Notes: generated from the letters alone by a model not told the origin. A stretch of 39,399 nt of DNA from an uncultured Methylococcaceae bacterium (GCA_903908165.1 CAIVQX010000127.1:1-39399); one strand, 5' to 3'. Positions 17,611-29,029 are shown, numbered from the stretch's first letter. Made by a program: numbers and translations.

Positions 17611-18837
17611 TTAGAAATTACCCTGAAACCAATTTTTCATTTTTGAAAGCCAACCCAAACCCTCTGAATCAATACTTCTACCTAAACTTTGATGCTCTCG
17701 TCCATACATTAATAACCCAACCCCTGTTGAATGAATTGGATTTTTTACAACCTCAGTTAAGCCTGAAACATTTTGTGGACCACCCATTCTTACTGGCATG
17801 TGAAAAATTTCCTCTGCCAACTCGATTAACCCCATCACTTTTGAACTACCACCAGTCAAAACAATGCCTGCAGCTATTAATTCCTCGTTACCACTCCGTC
17901 TCAGTTCAGACTGAACTAGTAACATCAACTCTTCATATCGAGGCTCTATAATTTCAGCTAAATTTTGCATTGATATTTTGCGTGGCGCTCGCTCACCAAT
18001 GCTTGGGACTTCAATAGTGTCATCAACATTAGCTAGTTGGGTTAAGGCACAGGCATATTTACGTTTAATCTCTTCAGCATTTATTGTTGGTGTCCTTAAT
18101 GCAACTGCAATATCGTTAGTTACTTGATCACCCGCTATAGGAATCACCGCTGTGTGTTTAATGGCACCTTCAACAAAAATTGCAATATCGGTTGTTCCAC
18201 CACCAATATCAATAAGGCAGACACCTAATTCTTTTTCATCTTCTGTTAGTACAGCGTTACACGATGCTAATTGTTCAAGCACTATATCTTCAACTTCCAA
18301 ACCACAGCGCCGTATACATTTAATGATGTTCTGTGATGCACTGACACTTCCGGTAACCATATGTACTTTAGCTTCTAGGCGAATACCTGACATTCCAATC
18401 GGCTCTTTAATACCATCCTGCAGATCAATGACAAATTCCTGTGGCAAAATATGTAATATTTTCTGATCAGCAGAAATTGCAACTGCACGGGCTGAATCTA
18501 TGACTCTGTCAATATCATATTGGGTGACTTCTTTATCTTTAATTGCCACGATTCCATGAGAATTAAGACTTCTGATATGGCTACCTGCTATCCCTGCAAA
18601 AACTGATCTAATCTGACAACCAGCCATTAACTCAGCTTCTTCAATTGCTTTTTGTATAGACTGAACAGTAGACTCCAGATTTACCACTACACCTTTTTTA
18701 AGACCTCTTGATGGTGTCATTCCAAAACCTATTATTTCTATATTGCCGTCATTAGTTATTTCTCCAACAATGGCCGCGACCTTTGATGTACCAATATCTA
18801 AACCAACAATTAAGTTACGTTCTAATTTTTTTGCCAT
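17611..18837 (-). CDS. ftsA: Cell division protein FtsA
   Basis: Actin-like ATPase that ties FtsZ filaments to the inner membrane and recruits later divisome proteins. The 408 residues show the phosphate 1 motif IVGLDIGTSKVAAIVGE at the start, the 1C domain around residues 85-165, phosphate 2 LIDIGGGTTDIAIF, and adenosine-site AAGIVLTGGSS. The C-terminus WLSKMKNWFQGNF is an amphipathic membrane-targeting helix. It lies between ftsQ (10-bp gap) and ftsZ (33-bp gap). Confidence 0.98.
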   Translation of the reverse strand: MAKKLERNLIVGLDIGTSKVAAIVGEITNDGNIEIIGFGMTPSRGLKKGVVVNLESTVQSIQKAIEEAELMAGCQIRSVFAGIAGSHIRSLNSHGIVAIKDKEVTQYDIDRVIDSARAVAISADQKILHILPQEFVIDLQDGIKEPIGMSGIRLEAKVHMVTGSVSASQNIIKCIRRCGLEVEDIVLEQLASCNAVLTEDEKELGVCLIDIGGGTTDIAIFVEGAIKHTAVIPIAGDQVTNDIAVALRTPTINAEEIKRKYACALTQLANVDDTIEVPSIGERAPRKISMQNLAEIIEPRYEELMLLVQSELRRSGNEELIAAGIVLTGGSSKVMGLIELAEEIFHMPVRMGGPQNVSGLTEVVKNPIHSTGVGLLMYGREHQSLGRSIDSEGLGWLSKMKNWFQGNF

Positions 18838-18847
18838 TTAATTTACT

Positions 18848-19639
18848 CTACATCGCTCTATCGTGGACTTTTAGTTGATTATCTGGGTTGGCAATTGCAT
18901 TCCAATCGATTTCTGTTATCCCCGGCTTCCACGAGACCGCATAGCCATTGGGGTATCTCAAATCAACTACTGCCATTTGCTCAACTTGCTCTTGTTTTAG
19001 TACGGCTAATGTTTCTAAAAAACGCTGTAATTTTTTTAATTGTTCATTACGGCCCAACTGGATTTCTAGGCCAGTACTTAATTTAATTTGCCAAGCCCCA
19101 CGATCATTAATATTAAATTCAGTTAATGACATGGATTGATCCAATAATGCTGTTTTAATACCCTTCATTATTTCTAGAACTTTTAATTCTTGTGATTCCG
19201 GGCCGTTTACCAAAGTCATATTCGTAAACTTCTCAATATCTTTCGGAGTGAATATATGACCTTGTTCAGTAATCAAACTATTTACCCCCCATCTCGCATA
19301 AGGTTTTTTTTCGTATATTTTTATGTCAATAGCATCAGGCCAAATACGCTTTACCGTTACTGTGTCTACCCAAGGTAGTGTTGCAACAACAGCGTGTATC
19401 GTTTGCATATCTAAATCAAAAAAACTGGCCATTACCAATGGCTGTAAAACAGTCTGTATTTCATTCTTGCTAAGATATTGAAAGACACCTTCAGTCCTCA
19501 CGTATTTAATAGCTAACGATGTATTTTTAATCGTTAATGATCTGAGTCGTCCTCTCGTTGCCTCTTCATAACCAGCTAAACCAACCAAACTCAATACAGT
19601 CAGTCCAATTGCCAAGTGTTTAGTAGCTAAATTGCCCAT
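18848..19639 (-). CDS. ftsQ: Cell division protein FtsQ
   Basis: Bitopic inner-membrane protein that forms the FtsQLB complex linking early and late divisome assembly. The 263-residue protein has one N-terminal membrane segment (LAIGLTVLSLVGLAGY, about residues 9-24), then a POTRA domain beginning near LRSLTIKNTSL, and the beta domain with DTVTVKRIWPDAIDIKIYEK and AVVDLRYPNGYAVSWK. Its ATG shares one base with the murB-ddl TAA (TAATG), implying translational coupling. Sequence is divergent outside the core, as is normal for FtsQ. Confidence 0.92.
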   Translation of the reverse strand: MGNLATKHLAIGLTVLSLVGLAGYEEATRGRLRSLTIKNTSLAIKYVRTEGVFQYLSKNEIQTVLQPLVMASFFDLDMQTIHAVVATLPWVDTVTVKRIWPDAIDIKIYEKKPYARWGVNSLITEQGHIFTPKDIEKFTNMTLVNGPESQELKVLEIMKGIKTALLDQSMSLTEFNINDRGAWQIKLSTGLEIQLGRNEQLKKLQRFLETLAVLKQEQVEQMAVVDLRYPNGYAVSWKPGITEIDWNAIANPDNQLKVHDRAM

Positions 19640-21432
19640 TACGTTAAACTTGTTTCCAATACACGCCAGACCAATTCCTCAAAACCTATGCCCGCCTGTT
19701 TAGCAGCCATTGGCACAAGACTATGATCAGTCATCCCTGGTACGGTATTAATTTCAATTAGTTGATATTGCCCACAATCATCTATAAACACATCGACCCT
19801 TGCCCAACCTTTTGCTCCAACAACTTTATTAGCAGTGACAGCCAAGTTTTTGATAAATTGCTCTTGGTCTTGACTTAAACCAGATGGACAATGGTATTGT
19901 GTGGTTGTCGCGTTATATTTTGCTTCATAATCATAAAAAACATTTGGAGTTTCAAGTCGTATGACTGGTAATGCCTCATTATTCAATACTGCAACAGTAT
20001 ATTCTTTGCCCGTGACCCAGCTTTCAGCATAAACATCACAACGAAACTCTAATGCAATTTGTAGCGCTTTAAGTAACTCTTCTCGATTATTTGCTTTGCT
20101 CATGCCTAGGCTTGACCCTTCTTGCGCAGGTTTCACAATAACGGGAAAACCCAGACTTTCGATACAGGCATCAAGATCACTTTCATTTTTCAACAAAAAC
20201 CATTTTGGTGTTACTAAACCATATCCTTGCCAACATAATTTCGTTCTAAGTTTATCCATCGTTAACCCAGACGCCATGACTCCACTGCCAGTATAAGGAA
20301 TGCCCATAGATTCCAAAACGCCTTGAAGGACACCATCTTCACCACCGCGGCCATGAATAATATTGAATACACGATCAACTTTTATTCCACTTAATGCCTC
20401 AATTGGGTTGCCCGTTACATCTATGGCAATAGCATCAACACCTTGACGAATTAATGCCTCATAAACTGCTGCGCCACTTCTAAGAGAAACAGCCCTTTCA
20501 GCCGCTGAACCACCCATTAAAACGGCAACACATCCAAATTTTTCTGGATTAGCTTCAGTTTGTTTAAATTCACCCACCATACACACCTCAGTCTGTAACT
20601 CCACGCCCTGATGTTCCTTCACTTTATGTTGAACATAATGAATTAACTGTTCGATATCAGATGCACTAGAATTACCAGTATTTACGATAAAATTGGCATG
20701 CTTTTCAGAAACGCTTGCTCCCCCAATTGCATATCCTTTTAATCTTGTTTCTTCTATTAACCGTGCCGCATAATCACCTTCTGGATTTTTAAATACCGAT
20801 CCACAACTAGGCTGATTGGTGGGCTGTGTTTTCGCTCGTTTATCTAAAAATAATTTTATTTTTTGAAAGCTATCTTCTGCATTACCTTCGGGCAATTCTA
20901 ATTGACAGCTTAAAAACCATTGGTTTTCTATGTTTTTCACGCTACGGTAACTGACATTGAAATCTGCATGAGGTCGTATTGATATATTTCCTGATACATC
21001 AATTAATTCTACTTGCTTAACAATGCTCCACATTTCTCCGCCGAATGCACCAGCGTTCATTTTTAAGGCGCCTCCAATTGTTCCGGGAATTCCTGCCAAA
21101 AACTCTGCACCTATTAAGCCTTGTTCAGCACAAAAACGAGCCACATGTGCACAAGGAATACCCGCTTCTACATAAACCAAACCATCTTCAGTACGTTTTA
21201 TTTCTTTTAAGCGCCCTTTAGTATTAATAACGGTGCCTCGTATGCCACCATCTCTAATTAATAAATTACTACCCAAGCCCATCCAAAATAAGGGTTCAGA
21301 TGGAGGCAAAGTTTTCACAAACTCACATAAATCTTGTTTATCAAATGGAATATATAGGCGCTCAGCAGGACCACCTACACGCCAACTGGTATATTTGGCT
21401 AGAATTTCATTGTGTAATAACTTACCCTTCAT
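19639..21432 (-). CDS. murB-ddl: Fused UDP-N-acetylenolpyruvoylglucosamine reductase and D-Ala-D-Ala ligase (MurB-Ddl)
   Basis: A single 597-residue frame joins two cell wall enzymes. Residues 1-287 are MurB (NADPH/FAD reductase making UDP-MurNAc): FAD-binding [44 protein letters not shown], catalytic R163 in VSYRS, S212 in [10 protein letters not shown] and E282 in LQTEV. The PSCGSVF form is of the shorter, type II MurB. Residues from about 299 are Ddl (ATP-grasp ligase): [43 protein letters not shown] and [14 protein letters not shown]. The linker of about 12 residues contains no stop. M285 inside the join has a GAGG five bases upstream and could restart translation to give a separate 313-residue Ddl. 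The gene overlaps murC by four bases. Confidence 0.93.
   Translation of the reverse strand: MKGKLLHNEILAKYTSWRVGGPAERLYIPFDKQDLCEFVKTLPPSEPLFWMGLGSNLLIRDGGIRGTVINTKGRLKEIKRTEDGLVYVEAGIPCAHVARFCAEQGLIGAEFLAGIPGTIGGALKMNAGAFGGEMWSIVKQVELIDVSGNISIRPHADFNVSYRSVKNIENQWFLSCQLELPEGNAEDSFQKIKLFLDKRAKTQPTNQPSCGSVFKNPEGDYAARLIEETRLKGYAIGGASVSEKHANFIVNTGNSSASDIEQLIHYVQHKVKEHQGVELQTEVCMVGEFKQTEANPEKFGCVAVLMGGSAAERAVSLRSGAAVYEALIRQGVDAIAIDVTGNPIEALSGIKVDRVFNIIHGRGGEDGVLQGVLESMGIPYTGSGVMASGLTMDKLRTKLCWQGYGLVTPKWFLLKNESDLDACIESLGFPVIVKPAQEGSSLGMSKANNREELLKALQIALEFRCDVYAESWVTGKEYTVAVLNNEALPVIRLETPNVFYDYEAKYNATTTQYHCPSGLSQDQEQFIKNLAVTANKVVGAKGWARVDVFIDDCGQYQLIEINTVPGMTDHSLVPMAAKQAGIGFEELVWRVLETSLT
20578..20590 (-). 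promoter_or_regulatory. Possible internal start for Ddl within murB-ddl
   Basis: On the minus strand GAGGTGTGTATG places a GAGG five bases before an in-frame ATG (20580-20578, residue 285 of the fusion). It falls exactly at the MurB end, where a separate ddl gene would normally begin, so it may be a relic of the unfused state or an active second start. Confidence 0.35.
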
Positions 21433-22895
21433 ATGAATGAGGCGGATGAAAGTGAAGCCCTATTTTCTAGTGCCTCAGTTAATAATTCAGGTAGTTGTGT
21501 AGCAAACTGTCCAACATTACCTGCACCCAATGTTAAAATCACATCTTCTGCTTTCACAATACCTGCCAATATTTTTGGCAATTCTTGCCAACCATCAACA
21601 AATATTGGATCAACTTGAGCACGCATGCGAATTGCTCGACTTAATGCTCTGCTATCTGCACCATTAATTGCCGTTTCACCTGCAGAATATACATCCATCA
21701 AAATCAATACATCTACAGTGGATAATATCTGCACAAAATCCTCAAATAAATCACGCGTTCTCGTATATCTATGTGGTTGGAAAATAATTACCGAACGTCT
21801 TTCAGGCCAGGCCTGATGGAGAGCCTCTAAAGTTGCTGCAATTTCTTTTGGATGATGTCCATAGTCATCTACCAATGTTAATGTACCTCCATCGAGAGCC
21901 AAATCGCCATTTAACTGAAATCTTCTGCCTACCCCCTTAAATGCACCAAGACTACTAATTATTGCGTCATCAGATACTGCCAGTTTTGTGGCTACGGCAA
22001 TGGCGGCTAATGAATTAAGCATATTATGCCAACCCGGCATATTTAACGTTACCTGCAAAATTGGATAATTACCCTTACGACAAACGCTATAAGTCGTGAA
22101 CATCCCTTTTTGTGATATATCTATGGCTCGAACGTCTGCATCTTCATGAACACCATATGTAATTACTGGTTTAGATATATCTGGCAATATCTCTCTAATA
22201 CCTTCATCATCAAGACACATTACCGCTAAACCATAAAAAGGGAGATGGTGTAAAAACTCTATGAATGTATCTTTTAAACGCTGATAACTATTCTGATATG
22301 TTTCCATATGATCTTGATCAATATTGGTCACTATCGCTATCATGGGTTGGAGATATAAGAATGAAGCATCACTTTCATCAGCTTCAGCAACCAAATAACT
22401 CCCCAACCCTAATTTGGCATTACTACCTGAGCTATTTAAACGACCACCAATAACAAACGTTGGGTCAAGCCCACCTTCTGCAAGCATACTAGCTATTAAA
22501 CTCGTAGTAGTGGTTTTACCATGTGTTCCTGCAACTGCTATACCGAACCTAAAACGCATCAATTCCGCAAGCATTTCTGCACGGGGAATGACTGGTATCC
22601 TGATAATATAAGCTTGATCGATTTCTTCATTACTGCGATCTATAGCTGTTGATGCAACTACAACATCAACATTTGTGACATTATCCCGATTGTGACCAAT
22701 GTTAATTTTTACCCCTAATGCTTCAAGCCTTTCAGTAACGGCACTTTCCTTAATATCAGAACCTGAAACCACATAGCCAAGATTTAATAAAACTTCCGCT
22801 ATTCCACTCATTCCAGTACCGCCAACACCGACAAAATGAATACGTTTTATATTGCCCAATGTGGATGCAATATGCGCACTTGTTGGCATCTTCAT
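21429..22895 (-). CDS. murC: UDP-N-acetylmuramate-L-alanine ligase MurC
   Basis: Cytosolic Mur ligase that adds L-alanine to UDP-MurNAc, 488 residues (491 in E. coli). The N-terminal domain opens with [18 protein letters not shown], the P-loop GTHGKTT is at residues 123-129, and [11 protein letters not shown] and [14 protein letters not shown] are further family motifs. The ATG overlaps the murG stop region and its TGA overlaps the murB-ddl ATG, both by four bases. An AGG lies seven bases upstream of the start. Confidence 0.98.
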   Translation of the reverse strand: MKMPTSAHIASTLGNIKRIHFVGVGGTGMSGIAEVLLNLGYVVSGSDIKESAVTERLEALGVKINIGHNRDNVTNVDVVVASTAIDRSNEEIDQAYIIRIPVIPRAEMLAELMRFRFGIAVAGTHGKTTTTSLIASMLAEGGLDPTFVIGGRLNSSGSNAKLGLGSYLVAEADESDASFLYLQPMIAIVTNIDQDHMETYQNSYQRLKDTFIEFLHHLPFYGLAVMCLDDEGIREILPDISKPVITYGVHEDADVRAIDISQKGMFTTYSVCRKGNYPILQVTLNMPGWHNMLNSLAAIAVATKLAVSDDAIISSLGAFKGVGRRFQLNGDLALDGGTLTLVDDYGHHPKEIAATLEALHQAWPERRSVIIFQPHRYTRTRDLFEDFVQILSTVDVLILMDVYSAGETAINGADSRALSRAIRMRAQVDPIFVDGWQELPKILAGIVKAEDVILTLGAGNVGQFATQLPELLTEALENRASLSSASFI

Positions 22896-23968
22896 GGCCG
22901 TGCCTCAGAAACACAAAAATTCGCAACGGTAGCTGTCGCATCAAGACTGGCACATTGTTTTGCAGCAGCTCTCATGTTCTCTAAGTTAGTCAGCGCTTCT
23001 GTTATAAACTTTGCAAGTGTTTCAGCATTTAAATCATTTTGCCTTAGCAATAAGCCAGCGCCAGCATCTGTTAAATAATGCGCGTTGGCAGTTTGGTGAT
23101 CATCGATCGCACTGGGTAAAGGTATTAAAATAGCAGGCACCCCGATTGCCGCAACTTCACTTATGGTCATAGCTCCAGCACGACAAATTATTAAATCGGC
23201 CCAAAGATAAGCGGCAACCATATCGTCTATAAAAGCACTTGTTTCAGCCTTGATGCCCAAATTTTTATATCCATTTTCAACCTTTTGCAGCATTGCTTCA
23301 CCTGTTTGATGTCTTATTTCTATGGTAGGTGTTGCTAAAGTTGTTTCTTGGAGCTTCATAACAGCTTCAGGTACGATTTCATTTAATATCTTTGCACCCT
23401 GACTACCCCCGACTATCAGCAGCCTGATTTTATCGAGAGACTGTTGGTGGCTAAGTGTTGTGGCAGCAAGAAATTCCTTTCTTAATGGATTCCCAGTGCA
23501 TTTTGCATTGACTGTCTTTTTGAAACTAAGAGGAAAAGCTTCTAATGTTTGATTAGCAAGATATGTTAGTAATCGATTTGTAGTACCAGGAATTCGATTT
23601 TGTTCATGGATAATTAATGGAATACCCAAGAGTTTCGCCATCAATCCACCTGGGCCGGCGACAAAACCTCCCATGCCTATAACAACATTAGGTTTACGCT
23701 CACGTAATATTTTATTAGCTTGAAAACAGGCCTTAATTAACATCACTCCAGCTGTTATTTTTGATACTATCCCTTTACCCCTAACTCCTGCAACCGATAA
23801 CCAGTCAATCTCAATACCCTGCTCTGGAATCACTCGACTCTCCAAACCTCTTTGTGTTCCCAACCAACTTACCTGCCATCCTTTTTCGATTAACAGCTCT
23901 GCCACTGCCAAAGCAGGAAAAACATGTCCGCCGGTTCCTCCAGCCATAATAACTATGCGCTTTGCCAT
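22892..23968 (-). CDS. murG: Lipid II glycosyltransferase MurG
   Basis: Peripheral membrane GT28 glycosyltransferase that adds N-acetylglucosamine to lipid I, giving lipid II. The 358 residues start with the glycine-rich [20 protein letters not shown], continue with [13 protein letters not shown] and [19 protein letters not shown], and in the C-terminal half carry [15 protein letters not shown] and the [24 protein letters not shown] donor-sugar region (given here as two adjoining motifs, [10 protein letters not shown] and VAAIGVPAI). It overlaps the end of ftsW by 16 bases. Confidence 0.98.
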   Translation of the reverse strand: MAKRIVIMAGGTGGHVFPALAVAELLIEKGWQVSWLGTQRGLESRVIPEQGIEIDWLSVAGVRGKGIVSKITAGVMLIKACFQANKILRERKPNVVIGMGGFVAGPGGLMAKLLGIPLIIHEQNRIPGTTNRLLTYLANQTLEAFPLSFKKTVNAKCTGNPLRKEFLAATTLSHQQSLDKIRLLIVGGSQGAKILNEIVPEAVMKLQETTLATPTIEIRHQTGEAMLQKVENGYKNLGIKAETSAFIDDMVAAYLWADLIICRAGAMTISEVAAIGVPAILIPLPSAIDDHQTANAHYLTDAGAGLLLRQNDLNAETLAKFITEALTNLENMRAAAKQCASLDATATVANFCVSEARP

Positions 23969-25128
23969 CTTGACCTCTCCTTTGGCATACTTGCATTTAT
24001 CTCGGCAACTTCACTTTGTATCCGAAATATTAATGCAACTGCACAACACATAATCATCATGCTGCCGCCACCATAACTCATCAGCGGCAATGTCAATCCT
24101 TTGGTTGGCAAAATCCCCATGTTGACACCCATATTGACAAACGATTGAAAACCAAACCAAATACCTAACCCATAAGCAATAAATGCCGCAAAACGTTCTC
24201 CTGCTTTTTCCGCTGCGGCTGCTATTTCAAAAGTACGCCATACTAATAAAGCAAATAAACCAATAATTGTTAGTACACCCAATAATCCAAGCTCTTCTGC
24301 AATCACTGAGAATAGGAAATCAGTATGAGCTTCTGGTAAATAAAATAATTTTTGAATTCCACTACCTAAACCCACGCCTACCCATTCTCCGCGACCAAAT
24401 GAAATAAGTGCGTGAACTAATTGATAACCGGTATCTTTTGCATCAGCCCATGGGTTTAAGAAACTAGTTACTCGTTTCATACGGTAAGGCTCAAAATATA
24501 CTAACAATGAAGCAAGTACAGCACCTGATGATAATAAGATTATAAATGGCGATAATCGTGCTCCAGCCAAAAACATAACACCCATGGCAATGATCATTAT
24601 CACAACAGCAGAGCCAAAATCGGGTTCCATTAACAACAATAAGCTAGCCCCCGAAAATAACATTATCGGTTTAAATAATGCAAATACTGATTTACGTATC
24701 GATTCTTGATGTCGATTGACATAACCGGCCATATAGATAACAGAAAAAAACTTCACTAGCTCTGATACTTGCAATCGTATCCCAAAAATTGACAACCATC
24801 GGGTGCTTCCGTTAACTTTTACCCCCAATCCAGGCACCAAAACAACAATCAATAATAATATTCCACTTAGGAATAACCACTGACCTGCCTTTTCCCAAAC
24901 TCGGATGGGGGTGAGCGCAACACAAATACCTAAAATTACTCCAAGAGCAATATGTAATGACTGTCTGATGGGATAGTAAAAACTATTTCCTGTTATTTTT
25001 ATGCCTAAATGCAATGATGATGATGCCACCATGACATATCCCATAACCAATAGACTAAAAGATACAACCACAAGTAAGGGGTCAAAATGAAAGCATCCAA
25101 GTAATGAACGCTTCACTTGCTTTTTCAT
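23953..25128 (-). CDS. ftsW: Peptidoglycan glycosyltransferase FtsW
   Basis: SEDS-family polytopic membrane protein that polymerises septal lipid II together with FtsI. The 391-residue protein has about ten membrane segments, beginning with PLLVVVSFSLLVMGYVMVAS, the loop WLSIFGIRLQVSELVKF, MEPDFGSAVVIMIIAMGVMF with the aspartate required in SEDS proteins, and the SVIAEELGLLGVL and GILPTKGLTLPLMSYGGGS regions. It overlaps murD by four bases at its start. Position between murD and murG marks it as FtsW rather than RodA. Confidence 0.97.
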   Translation of the reverse strand: MKKQVKRSLLGCFHFDPLLVVVSFSLLVMGYVMVASSSLHLGIKITGNSFYYPIRQSLHIALGVILGICVALTPIRVWEKAGQWLFLSGILLLIVVLVPGLGVKVNGSTRWLSIFGIRLQVSELVKFFSVIYMAGYVNRHQESIRKSVFALFKPIMLFSGASLLLLMEPDFGSAVVIMIIAMGVMFLAGARLSPFIILLSSGAVLASLLVYFEPYRMKRVTSFLNPWADAKDTGYQLVHALISFGRGEWVGVGLGSGIQKLFYLPEAHTDFLFSVIAEELGLLGVLTIIGLFALLVWRTFEIAAAAEKAGERFAAFIAYGLGIWFGFQSFVNMGVNMGILPTKGLTLPLMSYGGGSMMIMCCAVALIFRIQSEVAEINASMPKERSRWQSA

Positions 25129-26501
25129 ACAATCAACCTTAATACTGCTTTAGAAAATTGATTACCTCTATCTTCATAATTTTTATATTGATCCAAGCTC
25201 GCACAAGCTGGAGACAACAAAACACTATCACCTGTTTCCGCAATATCCGCACAAATTTGTACTGCTTCAACCATATTTTTGGCAAGATGTACGGGCACAC
25301 AATTACTGATAGCCTGCTTTATTAATCCAGCATCTTTCCCCATTAACACTACACTTTTAGCTTTTTCTTCAATAACGGGCTTCAATTCACTCATATCAGC
25401 ACCTTTTGCATCACCACCCGCAATTAAGATAATCTTACGATCATAACCTTCAAGAGCAGCTATACAAGCGCCAATATTCGTTGCCTTTGAGTCATTTACC
25501 CAAGTGACTCCTTGTATTTCTGCCACTCGCTGCATTCTGTGATCCAATCCTTTAAATTTTTTTAAAGCTTCACACATAGCTTTTTTATCCAGCCCAATGG
25601 ATGTTCCCAAAGCTAGTGCAGCTAATGCATTTGCCGCATTATGCCTACCTTCTAACGGCAACTCACTCAGTGGCATTAGAGACTCATTGTTATGCATCAG
25701 ATACTCCACATTATTTTTTCGATCTATGTGAAAGTCTGCGCTTCTCTTAATTGAAAATGTAAAAACACATCTATTGGTTTCTTGCATGGCATTGACAATT
25801 GGATCATCGATATTAATGACCATAACCCCATCACCATTAAATATTCTCTGTTTTTCCTTGGCATAATTTGCCATATTTACATGTCTATCCAAGTGATCTG
25901 CTGAAATATTAAGTATTGTCGCTGCAACTGCATTTAGACCCATGGCTCTTTCTAACTGAAAACTTGAAAGTTCTAGTACAAATAACTCCGCCTCTTCTTC
26001 AAGTAAATCCAATACAGGAGTACCCAGGTTGCCACCCACTGCAACTTTTCTACCGGCACATGTTGCCATGTCGCCAACCATCGTAGTCACTGTACTTTTA
26101 CCATTGGAACCAGTAATAGCGATAATGGGTGCTTTGACTGAACAAATAAATAAATCAATATCACTTAGTGTCTTTGATCCATTAACAATCGCTTTATGGA
26201 TTGTTTTTTCGTCCATTGAAACACCTGGACTAACAATGAGATGTGTTGCAACTTTAAAAGCGGCATCATCAAAGCCATTGGTAAATACCGGTATATCTGG
26301 CATTTCATTATAAAGGACATCTTTTAATGGTGGTTTTTCACGACTATCGGTAACTGCAAATTTAAAGCCAAGCTTATTCAAGTAATGTGCGACAGAAATA
26401 CCCGTATTTCCAAGACCGACTATTAATACCTTTGAACTTTTAGGGTCAAGTCCAAAGTTCTTTTCTAGCACATCAAGAATCTCAAGATTGTTCAGATTCA
26501 T
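25125..26501 (-). CDS. murD: UDP-N-acetylmuramoylalanine-D-glutamate ligase MurD
   Basis: Cytosolic Mur ligase adding D-glutamate to UDP-MurNAc-L-Ala. The N-terminal Rossmann part reads VLIVGLGNTGISVAHYL, the P-loop is ITGSNGKSTVTTM, followed by LSSFQLE, FKGLDHRMQ, NDSKATN and the C-terminal LSPACASLDQYKNYEDRG. I prefer the ATG at 26501 (458 residues): it has a GTGAG about six bases upstream, while the longer in-frame TTG at 26519 has no Shine-Dalgarno. A gap of about 60 bp separates it from mraY, the widest inside the cluster. Confidence 0.96.
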   Translation of the reverse strand: MNLNNLEILDVLEKNFGLDPKSSKVLIVGLGNTGISVAHYLNKLGFKFAVTDSREKPPLKDVLYNEMPDIPVFTNGFDDAAFKVATHLIVSPGVSMDEKTIHKAIVNGSKTLSDIDLFICSVKAPIIAITGSNGKSTVTTMVGDMATCAGRKVAVGGNLGTPVLDLLEEEAELFVLELSSFQLERAMGLNAVAATILNISADHLDRHVNMANYAKEKQRIFNGDGVMVINIDDPIVNAMQETNRCVFTFSIKRSADFHIDRKNNVEYLMHNNESLMPLSELPLEGRHNAANALAALALGTSIGLDKKAMCEALKKFKGLDHRMQRVAEIQGVTWVNDSKATNIGACIAALEGYDRKIILIAGGDAKGADMSELKPVIEEKAKSVVLMGKDAGLIKQAISNCVPVHLAKNMVEAVQICADIAETGDSVLLSPACASLDQYKNYEDRGNQFSKAVLRLIV

Positions 26502-26562
26502 CTGAAACTCACTTTGCAAGATCTAACTTGATAGAAATAAGTATTATTTTTGTGCATTTGCT

Positions 26563-27645
26563 TCATCTTAATTTTAATGTCGCTAATCCAATTAACACTA
26601 ATATCACTGTAATAATCCAAAACCGAACTATTACTCTTGGTTCCGGCCAACCTTTCAATTCAAAATGATGATGGATAGGGGCCATGCGAAACACGCGCTT
26701 CCCAGTTAACTTAAATGAAGCGACTTGTATCATTACTGAAATTGTTTCCATAACAAACACGCCACCCATTATCATTAGTACGATTTCCTGTCTGACCAAT
26801 ACTGCCAAAACGCCTAAGGCTGCTCCCAGTGCCAAAGCTCCAACATCACCCATAAATACCATGGCAGGGTATGCGTTAAACCATAAAAAACCAAGACCAG
26901 CGCCTACTAAAGCCGCACAAAATACTATAAGCTCACCCGCGTTAGGTAGATAAGGAATAGCCAAATAATCAGAAAAGGTTACGTGTCCTGACAAGTAAGC
27001 AAAAATCCCTAGACCTCCTGCGACCATGACTGTTGGCATGATAGCTAAGCCATCCAAACCATCTGTTAAGTTAACTGCATTACTGGTTCCAACAATGACA
27101 AAATAAGTCAGAACCACATACATCCAACCCATATCCAACATAAAATCCTTGAAAAATGGAATTATGAATTGTGTTTCTGCGGGAAGAATCGCCGTTTTAT
27201 ATAAAAAAATAGCTGCTGTTAGGCCTATAACCGATTGAGCTAAATATTTTGCTTTGGCGGATAAGCCATCACTATTTCCTTTAATCACTTTTCTATAATC
27301 ATCAATAAATCCTATGATGCCGTAACCCATTGTGACCAATAGAATTACCCATATATATCGATTAGTAAGATCTGCCCATAACAAAGTACTTATTGCAATT
27401 GCAATCAATATTAAAGCCCCCCCCATCGTAGGCGTCCCTGACTTTTCATAATGTGATTTTGGACCTAATTCACGGATACTTTGTCCAATTTTGTTAGAAC
27501 TTAATCTCCTAATCATGATCGGACCGATGATAAATGAAATCACTAAGGAGGTTAGCGCCCCTAGAATGGCTCGAAATGTCAGATATTGAAATACCCTAAA
27601 GCCACCATCAAAAGTCATTAAATAATCTGCAAAATAAAGTAACAT
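26563..27645 (-). CDS. mraY: Phospho-MurNAc-pentapeptide transferase MraY
   Basis: Polytopic membrane enzyme that transfers phospho-MurNAc-pentapeptide to undecaprenyl phosphate, making lipid I. From the ATG at 27645 the protein is 360 residues and starts MLLYFADYL, exactly the family start and the E. coli length; an upstream in-frame ATG at 27669 would overlap murF and add eight unsupported residues. An AGGA is nine bases before the chosen ATG. Catalytic motifs seen are FIDDYRKV with the DD pair, [10 protein letters not shown], and [15 protein letters not shown] (HHH cluster). It begins four bases after the murF stop. Confidence 0.97.
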   Translation of the reverse strand: MLLYFADYLMTFDGGFRVFQYLTFRAILGALTSLVISFIIGPIMIRRLSSNKIGQSIRELGPKSHYEKSGTPTMGGALILIAIAISTLLWADLTNRYIWVILLVTMGYGIIGFIDDYRKVIKGNSDGLSAKAKYLAQSVIGLTAAIFLYKTAILPAETQFIIPFFKDFMLDMGWMYVVLTYFVIVGTSNAVNLTDGLDGLAIMPTVMVAGGLGIFAYLSGHVTFSDYLAIPYLPNAGELIVFCAALVGAGLGFLWFNAYPAMVFMGDVGALALGAALGVLAVLVRQEIVLMIMGGVFVMETISVMIQVASFKLTGKRVFRMAPIHHHFELKGWPEPRVIVRFWIITVILVLIGLATLKLR

Positions 27646-27649
27646 TTCT

Positions 27650-29029
27650 TCAGTTCCTGAAATTTTCAACCAAAGCTGCAGCTACATTTTCCATATGCTG
27701 CGCTCTCGATCCTTTAATTAGAATGGTCTCATCGCCTTGTAATTCTTGTTGTAATGCGGCAATTAAATCTTGCTGTGTCTCAAAAAATGTTCCACCCTCC
27801 CCAAAAGCTTGCACAGTTCTTTTACTGTCAGCCCCAACGGCCATGAGTCTTATAACGCCACTCATTTTAATTAGCCCTGCGATTTCTTCATGAATCTTCA
27901 AGCTTTCAGCACCTAGCTCTCCAAACGCCCCTAAAACCAACCAAGGTTTACCACCAATGTTAGCAAGCACATCAAGACCTGCTTTTAATGAAGTTGAGTT
28001 ACCGTTATAGGTATCATCAATGACAATATTACCCAATCTACTAACTAAGGGCTGTAATCTACCTGTTACGGGCTTGATACTTTCAAGACCTTGTTTAATT
28101 GTTTGCAAGTCTATATTTAGCGCTATACATGCCGCTGCTGAAGCCAAAGCATTAAGAACATTATGCTGTCCTGCCAACTGTAAATTAATATCTGTTGAAC
28201 CTAGGGGCGTTACTAAGGTGAATTTAGTAAAAAATGAGTTATCACTGAGAGTTGTCTTAACTGATATTGCTGTTATGTCAGCCGTATTTTTTAAGCCAAA
28301 TGAGAGAATCTGTTTTTTTCCAGCAACTAATTTCCAATAGTCAAAATAGTCGTCATCATGGTTAATAACAGCAACACCATCAACTCTAAGGGTCTCAATA
28401 ATTTCACCTTTTGCTTTGGCAACACCCTGGAGACTAATAAAACCCTCTAAATGAGCAGCACCTGCATTAGTAATAATTACCACATCAGCATCTACATATT
28501 GACTTGTATAAGCAATTTCACCCGCATGATTCGCACCCATTTCAATGACTGCATATCGATGCTGTTCATTAAGTTTCAATAAGGTTAAAGGCACGCCAAT
28601 ATCATTATTTAAATTCCCTTGCGTAAATAAGACAGGCGCATTTGTGCCCAGTATTGCCGCTACCATTTCTTTGGTCGTAGTTTTACCATTACTACCTGTA
28701 ATACCTACAACAGATAAAACTTCGCTACCGGATCTTGACAGTAAATGGCGCCACTCGCCAGCTATTTCAGCCAGGGCTATTCGAGAATCCTTTACGATAA
28801 TATGCGCCAGTTCTGTTTTAACCCCTTCATGTACAACAGCTGCGATTGCTCCCGCTTTTTGAGCATCATCAACAAACTCGTTACCGTCAAAATTATGCCC
28901 TTTGATCGCAATATAAAGTTGATCCGGTTTGATTGCTCGTGTGTCTATACTGACAGATGTGAAAGACACATCTTTCCCGATGAGTTTTCCTCGTACAGAT
29001 TTAGCGCAATCACTTAGCATCATCTTCAT
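27650..29029 (-). CDS. murF: UDP-N-acetylmuramoyl-tripeptide-D-Ala-D-Ala ligase MurF
   Basis: Cytosolic Mur ligase that adds the D-Ala-D-Ala dipeptide, made here by the Ddl part of the MurB-Ddl fusion. The 459 residues include the substrate domain segment [23 protein letters not shown] (seen as SIDTRAI and the following GHNFDG), the P-loop [26 protein letters not shown] and [16 protein letters not shown] (DDTYN motif). Methionines at residues 3 and 4 are alternative starts; the first is kept because it lies two bases after the murE stop. Confidence 0.97.
   Translation of the reverse strand: MKMMLSDCAKSVRGKLIGKDVSFTSVSIDTRAIKPDQLYIAIKGHNFDGNEFVDDAQKAGAIAAVVHEGVKTELAHIIVKDSRIALAEIAGEWRHLLSRSGSEVLSVVGITGSNGKTTTKEMVAAILGTNAPVLFTQGNLNNDIGVPLTLLKLNEQHRYAVIEMGANHAGEIAYTSQYVDADVVIITNAGAAHLEGFISLQGVAKAKGEIIETLRVDGVAVINHDDDYFDYWKLVAGKKQILSFGLKNTADITAISVKTTLSDNSFFTKFTLVTPLGSTDINLQLAGQHNVLNALASAAACIALNIDLQTIKQGLESIKPVTGRLQPLVSRLGNIVIDDTYNGNSTSLKAGLDVLANIGGKPWLVLGAFGELGAESLKIHEEIAGLIKMSGVIRLMAVGADSKRTVQAFGEGGTFFETQQDLIAALQQELQGDETILIKGSRAQHMENVAAALVENFRN

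Noticed and set aside
27646-27669. Longer start for mraY
   Set aside because: It would overlap murF and add residues not found in the family; ATG at 27645 gives the standard MLLYFADYL and 360 residues.
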